Shown here one piece after another: positions 23,933-28,259 of a stretch of 28,259 nt of DNA (positions within the stretch are counted from its first letter, which is position 1; each line of letters begins with the position of its first letter). Made by a program: the position numbers and the translations under genes. Where the stretch lies: contig JANPGC010000008.1 of the NCBI GenBank assembly GCA_031423755.1, positions 1 through 28,259 of the forward strand, given 5' to 3'. The notes beneath the pieces are model-generated. The model was not told the DNA's origin. It ran no database searches and saw nothing but the letters and a program-made list of their open reading frames with translations. The stretch comes from JANMEX01 sp031423755. GTDB taxonomy: Bacteria; Pseudomonadota; Alphaproteobacteria; Rhizobiales; Rhizobiaceae.

Positions 23933-23948
23933 GCCGGGTTTCTCCGGC
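23933..23948 (-). other. Small hairpin between permease and binding protein
   Basis: GCCGG/CCGGC (23933-23937 with 23944-23948) is a 5-bp stem with a 6-nt loop in the 129-bp gap (23887-24015). The gap also has the GGAG site for the binding protein. No convincing small gene or promoter is seen there. Confidence 0.35.
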
Positions 23949-24015
23949 TCTTTCCGTGAATGGCATGCCGTTTGGCAGTTCGCCGTCACGCGGAAGCTTG
24001 TGGGTTTCCAGATCG

Positions 24016-25095
24016 TTAGGACCGTGCGCGGCCTCCGTACTGGATGCTGTTGAGAAGGACGGCGAGCACAATGACTGCGCCGGTGAAGACGGTTTGCCAG
24101 TATGACGAGACGCCGATGATGACGAGACCGTCCGACAGGAAGCCGATGACGAATGCGCCGAGCATCGTGCCGCCAATGGTGCCGCGCCCTCCGGTAAGCG
24201 CCGCACCGCCGATGACGACAGCTGCAATGGCGGTGAGTTCGTAGGTGGTGCCTGCGGTCGGGCCTGCCGACGTCAATTGCGAGGAAAGCACAAGTCCGGC
24301 AATGGAAGCGCAAATGCCTGACAGCACATAGACCGTGATCTTGACGCGCCTGACCGGCACGCCGGAGAGTTCCGCAGCACGCTCATTGCCACCCGATGCA
24401 TAAAGCCAGCGGCCAAAGGCGGTGCGGCTGAGGAGCAGGCCGCACAGGATCGCCAAAACGGCAAGTACAATCACGCCAATCGGCACGCCGAACAGACGGT
24501 TGAAGCCCAACCAGTCAAAGCCGGTGTTGCCAAGCTCCGGGCGGCCGCCGAGATTGTTGTAGGTCAGACCATTGGTCATCAGCAGCGCCACGCCGCGCGC
24601 GACATAAAGAACCCCAAGCGTGGCGACGAAGGCCGGAACACGGAAGTAGGCAATCAAAATACCGTTGACCGCACCAACGAGTGCGCCGAATGCACATGTC
24701 ATCGCGGCAACTGCCCAAACGGGCGGGTAGGCAATGATGCCAAACGAATCCAGCATGACGCCCTGCATCAGGAAGCCGGCCATAACGCCGGACAGGCCAA
24801 GCGTCGAGCCAACGGACAGATCAATGCCGCCGTTGAGAATCACCAGCAGCATTCCGATGGCCAGCAAGCCATAGATAGCAACATGCGAGGCCATGATCAG
24901 GAAGTTGCTGACAGTCAGGTAATAGGGCGACAGCAGCGAGAAGGTGATGATGATCGCGATCAGCGCAAAGAAGGCGCGGCCTTCGAGCAACAGGTGAACA
25001 AGATCAACGCCGCCCTTTGATGCAACCGGCTTGGCAGGAACCGGCGTTACAGAAGCAGGTTTGGCCGTCTTTTGAGTGGTGCTCGTCTGTGACAT
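24016..25095 (-). CDS. Ribose-type ABC transporter permease
   Basis: This 359-residue inner-membrane protein matches the RbsC/XylH branched permease family. After a Pro/Ala/Lys-rich cytoplasmic tail of about 30 residues come eight to ten helices. Typical blocks are LLAIGMLLVILNGGIDLSVGSTLGLSGV (the NGGIDLSVG signature), VPAFVATLGVLYVARGVALLMTNG, GVPVRRVKITVYVLSGICASIAGLVL and the C-terminal GGRGTIGGTMLGAFVIGFLSDGL. Such permeases work as homodimers with a single fused ATPase, which is the gene just upstream, 27 bp away. EryF-type permeases belong to the same family. Confidence 0.94.
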   Translation of the reverse strand: MSQTSTTQKTAKPASVTPVPAKPVASKGGVDLVHLLLEGRAFFALIAIIITFSLLSPYYLTVSNFLIMASHVAIYGLLAIGMLLVILNGGIDLSVGSTLGLSGVMAGFLMQGVMLDSFGIIAYPPVWAVAAMTCAFGALVGAVNGILIAYFRVPAFVATLGVLYVARGVALLMTNGLTYNNLGGRPELGNTGFDWLGFNRLFGVPIGVIVLAVLAILCGLLLSRTAFGRWLYASGGNERAAELSGVPVRRVKITVYVLSGICASIAGLVLSSQLTSAGPTAGTTYELTAIAAVVIGGAALTGGRGTIGGTMLGAFVIGFLSDGLVIIGVSSYWQTVFTGAVIVLAVLLNSIQYGGRARS

Positions 25096-25122
25096 GATCA
25101 GCGTTCCAACAATCGCGACAAT

Positions 25123-26664
25123 TCAGTGGTTCACGGCTTCGCCCGAGGCGGCCATGATCTTTTCTTTGGTGACGTTTGAATCAAATTCCGCCGAGATGCG
25201 CCCCCGGTGCATCACGATGATCCGGTGGGCGATGCTCAGGCACTCGCCGACTTCCGATGTGGAGTAAATGACGGCAAGGCCCTGTTTGGCGCGCTCCGCC
25301 AGCAGCTTGAACACTTCGCCCTTGGCGCCGATATCGATGCCCCGGCTTGGCTCGTCCAGCAACAGCACTTTCGGGTTGGTCGCCAGCATTTTGCCGATTA
25401 CCACCTTCTGCTGATTGCCGCCGGACAGTGACCCGATGGCCGCGCGGCCGCTGCTGGTTTTGACGGTTACTTTGCGGATGGTCTCGTCGATAATGGCCTG
25501 TTCATCGCGGCGTGATGTCATCAGTCGCTTGGTAAAGGCGCTTATGCTGGCAAGCGACAGGTTCTGGCCGACCGACATGGTTTGGACAAGGCCATCGCGC
25601 TGGCGGTCCTCCGGCACGAGTGCCAGTCCGCTGGCGATCCGGTCGGCAATTGACAGGTGCGAAACGTCATTGCCTTCAAGCAGGATTTTTCCGGTGGTCG
25701 CCTTGAGCCTGCCGGCGACGCATTCCAGAAGTTCAGTGCGCCCCGCCCCCATCAGCCCGTAGATGCAAACGATTTCGCCCGCGCGCACCTTCAACGACAT
25801 GCGGTCAACGACCGAATAGCCTGCGCCTGCGGCATCGGCGACACTGACATTGTCAATGTCGAGCGCGACATCGCCGATCGTGTGTCCGACCGGCGGCGAG
25901 CCGAGGTCGAAATTGTCGCCAACCATGTTGCGGACGATCCATTCCAGATTGATGTCAGCGCGTGGCGCGTAAGCGGTCATGGTCCCGTCGCGCAGCACCA
26001 CGGCATGGTTGGTTATCTGCAGAGCTTCTTCCAGATGATGCGAAATATAGACGATCGACACGCCCCGGCCGGTCAGGTCGCGGATCACCTTGAACAGCAC
26101 CTCAACCTCCGTGGCGCTCAGCGCCGATGTCGGTTCGTCCATGATCAGGATGCGTGAATTCACCGACAGCGCACGGGCGATTTCGACGATCTGCTGCTGG
26201 CCGAGGCGCAGGTTCTCAACCAGCGTCAGCGGGTCGATCACCTCTTCCAGCTCGACCATCAGCGCCTTGGTCTGACGCTCCTCTTCAGCGTAGTCCACAC
26301 CGGTGGCCGTCATGATCTCTCGGCCCATAAAGATGTTGTCACGCACGTTCATGTTGGGCGCGAGGCTGAGCTCCTGATGGATGATCGAAATGCCGCGGTT
26401 ACGGGCGTCAGTTGAGGACGAGAACGTCACCGGCGCGCCATCCAGAATGATCTCTCCGGACGTCGGTTTGACAACACCCGAAAGGACTTTCATCAGCGTC
26501 GATTTGCCTGCGCCGTTTTCGCCGAACAGCGTTGTGACCTGGCCGCGGTGGATGTCGAAGTTCACGCCCTTCAGGGCATGAATGCTGCCATAGGATTTGG
26601 CGACATTGCGCGCCGCAAGGACGGTTTCGCCCTTATGGTTGTCCGGGATTGCCGCGCCGGTCAT
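25123..26664 (-). CDS. Ribose-type ABC transporter ATP-binding protein (two fused domains)
   Basis: This 513-residue protein carries two nucleotide-binding domains, as in RbsA/XylG/EryE. The first has Walker A GENGAGKST (residues 49-57), signature LRLGQQQIVEIARAL and Walker B ILIMDEPTSALSATE. The second has a degenerate Walker A GLMGAGRTELLEC, signature LSGGNQQKVVIGKML and Walker B VLLLDEPSRGIDIGA. It drives import through the permease encoded next. Its ATG overlaps the DUF2291 stop as ATGA (26661-26664), so production is probably coupled to that protein. Confidence 0.95.
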   Translation of the reverse strand: MTGAAIPDNHKGETVLAARNVAKSYGSIHALKGVNFDIHRGQVTTLFGENGAGKSTLMKVLSGVVKPTSGEIILDGAPVTFSSSTDARNRGISIIHQELSLAPNMNVRDNIFMGREIMTATGVDYAEEERQTKALMVELEEVIDPLTLVENLRLGQQQIVEIARALSVNSRILIMDEPTSALSATEVEVLFKVIRDLTGRGVSIVYISHHLEEALQITNHAVVLRDGTMTAYAPRADINLEWIVRNMVGDNFDLGSPPVGHTIGDVALDIDNVSVADAAGAGYSVVDRMSLKVRAGEIVCIYGLMGAGRTELLECVAGRLKATTGKILLEGNDVSHLSIADRIASGLALVPEDRQRDGLVQTMSVGQNLSLASISAFTKRLMTSRRDEQAIIDETIRKVTVKTSSGRAAIGSLSGGNQQKVVIGKMLATNPKVLLLDEPSRGIDIGAKGEVFKLLAERAKQGLAVIYSTSEVGECLSIAHRIIVMHRGRISAEFDSNVTKEKIMAASGEAVNH

Positions 26665-27314
26665 TGGACTTTGATCCGCACTGGCGTGACCAGCCAGTTC
26701 TTCGGGTTGACCAGCTTGAAGACACCGGTCACGGTGATTGTCTTGCCTGTCAACGTTTTGGTATCAATGCCTGCCAGAACCTGCCTCTTCATCTCATTGT
26801 TCAGGGCAGAGCCGGCGTCCTGATATTCGATCTGGTTGGTGAACTGGCCAAAGACAATGGTGCCCGTCGCGTCGCGCAGCTCGGTTCCATTGATTGCCGG
26901 GCCAGTCTGAACACGAATGGTTATGCCCTCAGGCAAGCCATCTGCGGCCACTGTGTAGATGCCAGACTTTGCCTCGCCAGCAACGCCGGTGAACGTGATC
27001 GGGATAACCGGTCCAACCGCCCCGACGCCATATTTCTTGCCGGCGTCAGCCTTGTTTGCCAGGATTGCCTCAGCGAGGGTCTTGGCATCGACGGCGCGCT
27101 CTTCAATGCTTGCCTGCGTTTTCGGAAATTCAGAAGCGCCAAAGGTTTCGGGTGAGAAGACCTCCGCGCGCACGTCGTGTTCTGAGCCGATTGTCACAAA
27201 CTTTGTGTCAAGCGCAATTGCCCCCACAAGGAGAAGTGCGGCAACGGCTGTCAACAACAGGCCACGCTTTGGCTTGGCGGAGATGTCGGGTTTGGTGTCA
27301 GACTGCGTACTCAT
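26661..27314 (-). CDS. DUF2291 family protein, membrane-anchored
   Basis: This 217-residue protein matches the DUF2291 family, which I know as a companion of ribose-type ABC importers for sugars and polyols. It has one N-terminal membrane segment (about residues 18-35, GLLLTAVAALLLVGAIAL) after a basic stretch, followed by a periplasmic part with FGQFTNQIEYQDAG and VTGVFKLVNPKNWLVTPVRI near the end. Many family members are named lipoproteins; here no cysteine follows the hydrophobic stretch, so it should be anchored by the helix. I use the ATG at 27314 because the frame upstream begins with TTG at 27329 without a site. It overlaps the ATPase start and lies 1 nt after the stop of a probable 55-residue gene. 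Its function is unknown. Confidence 0.85.
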   Translation of the reverse strand: MSTQSDTKPDISAKPKRGLLLTAVAALLLVGAIALDTKFVTIGSEHDVRAEVFSPETFGASEFPKTQASIEERAVDAKTLAEAILANKADAGKKYGVGAVGPVIPITFTGVAGEAKSGIYTVAADGLPEGITIRVQTGPAINGTELRDATGTIVFGQFTNQIEYQDAGSALNNEMKRQVLAGIDTKTLTGKTITVTGVFKLVNPKNWLVTPVRIKVQ

Positions 27315-27315
27315 T

Positions 27316-27483
27316 TCAAGAACCCGCAAATTGAGTTTTGCTCAAGAGGCGAAAATGCCTGCGCCCGCCATTTGTGCAGAGACGGAGCAGAATTCGAACG
27401 GCGTTCGTGCGCATTTCGAGCGCCGCGAGAACGACAGATGCACGGGCGAGCACCCTCGATAGCGGGGCAAAATAATGCGGCAT
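27316..27483 (-). CDS. Probable 55-residue small protein leading operon B
   Basis: An ATG at 27483 with a strong ribosome-binding site (GGGAGG, 6 nt upstream) opens a 55-codon frame that ends TGA at 27316-27318. The stop is followed by one base and then the DUF2291 ATG (TGA-A-ATG), which is ideal for translational coupling. The peptide starts MPHYFAPLSRVLARASVVLA and is basic and partly hydrophobic, with one possible amphipathic or short membrane stretch at about residues 9-22 and many Arg later. I recognise no family. It could be a real small protein, or a leader whose translation controls the next gene. Third-position G+C is lower than in neighbouring genes, which is the main argument against. 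Confidence 0.45.
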   Translation of the reverse strand: MPHYFAPLSRVLARASVVLAALEMRTNAVRILLRLCTNGGRRHFRLLSKTQFAGS

Positions 27484-27580
27484 GAACGACCTCCCGTTCG
27501 ACGTTTCAGGCTCGACGATTTCCTCCCGTCAGCCAGACGCCTTGTGTGTCATCGGCGATCCATCAGAACTCGATGAGAGA

Positions 27581-27600
27581 ATTGTGATATCAATGTGATC
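27581..27600. promoter_or_regulatory. Possible operator of operon B (TGTGAT direct repeats)
   Basis: TGTGAT occurs at 27583-27588 and again at 27594-27599, exactly 11 bp apart (one helical turn), with the palindrome TGATATCA (27586-27593) in between. It sits at the expected transcription start of the operon B promoter. DeoR-family regulators commonly bind short direct repeats, so the DeoR protein encoded in this operon is a candidate. This is inference from position and spacing. Confidence 0.4.
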
Positions 27601-27601
27601 T

Positions 27602-27630
27602 ATATTGTTATATTTTACGACGCCTGTCAA
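27602..27630 (-). promoter_or_regulatory. Candidate promoter of operon B
   Basis: On the minus strand a perfect -35 TTGACA (27625-27630) is followed after exactly 17 bp by CAATAT (27602-27607), which matches three of six -10 bases. The surrounding sequence is A+T-rich. Transcription would start near 27595, leaving a leader of about 110 nt to the small gene and about 280 nt to DUF2291. Confidence 0.5.
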
Positions 27631-28133
27631 TTGTCTCTTTTAGGGTCGATGAAGAAAAATCAAGGCCTGCTTTTCAGAAAATTCCTGCGGCATAAGCGCG
27701 GTGGCAGATAGCCATGATCTTCTGAAATCCAGCCTGCCAGTGATTGAAAGCCTGTCCGACATCGCCTATGAAAACAATAGTTTTTATGTTTCATACCTCT
27801 GATATTACGAGATATTATCTACGTCTCTCAGTGATAACGACCTTCGTTCCATGCACTGTGCTCGCTCCGCAAACCGCAAGAAACCCTACACCAACCGGAC
27901 GCTGCCCTGTACGTTGTAACGAAATTGCCAATCTCGTTGACACTTCACATTTTATATGAAATAAATTACCTTGTCTGTAAAATATTGCACAACTTACGTT
28001 ATCTTTATGGGATAACTGATTTCGCAGGTTGTAAATCGCGATTCTGCAAGCCGCGCGACTGCGGAATTTTGTGATTGGCACCACGGCAGTCACTGGTCAC
28101 ATGGTGGATTCGCAGGATATTACCCGGACTTGA

Positions 28134-28182
28134 TTGCAGACGGAGAGCCGCGGCATCGGTCTGCAAGGAGCCGCGCCGATGC
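28134..28182 (+). promoter_or_regulatory. Competing inverted repeats in the leader of the plus-strand gene
   Basis: TTGCAGAC (28134-28141) and GTCTGCAA (28159-28166) are a perfect 8-bp inverted repeat around the palindrome GCCGCGGC (28147-28154). A second pairing, GCATCGG (28153-28159) with CCGATGC (28176-28182), overlaps it and cannot form at the same time. Both lie within 70 bp of the ATG at 28203. They may be an operator or an RNA switch in the leader. Confidence 0.4.
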
Positions 28183-28202
28183 ACGGTATGGGAGGAAGCG
28201 AC

Positions 28203-28259
28203 ATGGTGAGAGATTCAAACGGGATAACATCATCCAACTGGTTGGCTCCGGGCCATGTG
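28203..28259 (+). CDS. Start of an unknown plus-strand gene (partial)
   Basis: An ATG at 28203 with an excellent ribosome-binding site (GGGAGGAA, about 5 nt upstream) opens a frame that stays open to the end of the window: MVRDSNGITSSNWLAPGHV. Nineteen residues are not enough to assign a family. The gene runs divergently from operon B and shares its intergenic region. Confidence 0.5.
   Translation, partial: MVRDSNGITSSNWLAPGHV

Larger units (their letters stand above)
27484..28202. other. Intergenic regulatory region between operon B and a divergent gene
   Basis: About 720 bp without a convincing gene. The part from about 27580 to 28020 is clearly richer in A+T than the rest of the window. 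It contains the operon B promoter and repeats at its left side and the palindromic leader of the plus-strand gene at its right. Two open frames (27744-27959 on plus, 27815-28093 on minus) have no ribosome-binding site or protein-like character. A small RNA is possible, but I see no supporting structure. Confidence 0.55.

Noticed and set aside
27744..28093. Open frames in the A+T-rich intergenic region (71 and 92 residues)
   Set aside because: No ribosome-binding site, low-complexity or random composition, and overlap with each other on opposite strands.

Overview
The window looks like a chromosome or large replicon of an alphaproteobacterium, most likely in the Hyphomicrobiales (Rhizobium/Mesorhizobium/Brucella relatives). 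The reasons are the high G+C, the two densely packed sugar-catabolic operons with 4-bp start/stop overlaps, the types of ABC transporter and regulator present, and a palindromic intergenic element of a style common in that order. Genus and species cannot be read from the sequence. Every complete gene lies on the minus strand; only a 19-codon gene start at the far right is on the plus strand.

Operon A (about 18594 down to 294) has 16 genes. It begins at a promoter (TTGACG) that is overlapped and followed by two perfect TGGAACGTTCCA palindromes. In transcription order it encodes a Gfo/Idh/MocA dehydrogenase, a 3-ketoacid-type CoA-transferase, an enoyl-CoA hydratase, an aldehyde dehydrogenase, sugar-binding protein 1, MalF- and MalG-type permeases, a MalK-type ATPase, a paralogous sugar-binding protein 2, a GMC flavin oxidoreductase, an SDR, a second GMC oxidoreductase, a DUF993 aldolase-like TIM barrel, a LacI-type repressor, a MOFRL glycerate 2-kinase and a Dabb protein. 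The likely logic is uptake of a sugar or glycoside, several redox steps on it, cleavage of the carbon chain by the DUF993 protein, disposal of an acidic fragment through an aldehyde dehydrogenase/CoA-transferase/hydratase branch, and entry of glycerate into glycolysis. I do not recognise this gene set as a described pathway.

Operon B (about 27630 down to 18693) begins at a promoter with a perfect TTGACA -35 box. It encodes a probable 55-residue small protein, a membrane-anchored DUF2291 protein, a ribose-type ABC importer (ATPase, permease, binding protein), a DeoR-type regulator, an FGGY kinase and a GlpD-like FAD dehydrogenase. Kinase followed by polyol-phosphate dehydrogenase is the logic of erythritol (EryA/EryB) or glycerol catabolism, so a short polyol is the likely substrate. 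The isomerases that would complete an erythritol pathway are not in the window.

All three binding-protein genes are followed directly by a strong perfect stem-loop, which would favour excess binding protein over the rest of the transporter. The left end (1-293) is non-coding: it holds a palindromic element and a perfect 13-bp inverted repeat centred on a DnaA-box-like nonamer. The right end (27484-28202) is an A+T-rich regulatory region between operon B and a divergent gene. I saw no rRNA, tRNA, CRISPR array or insertion sequence.
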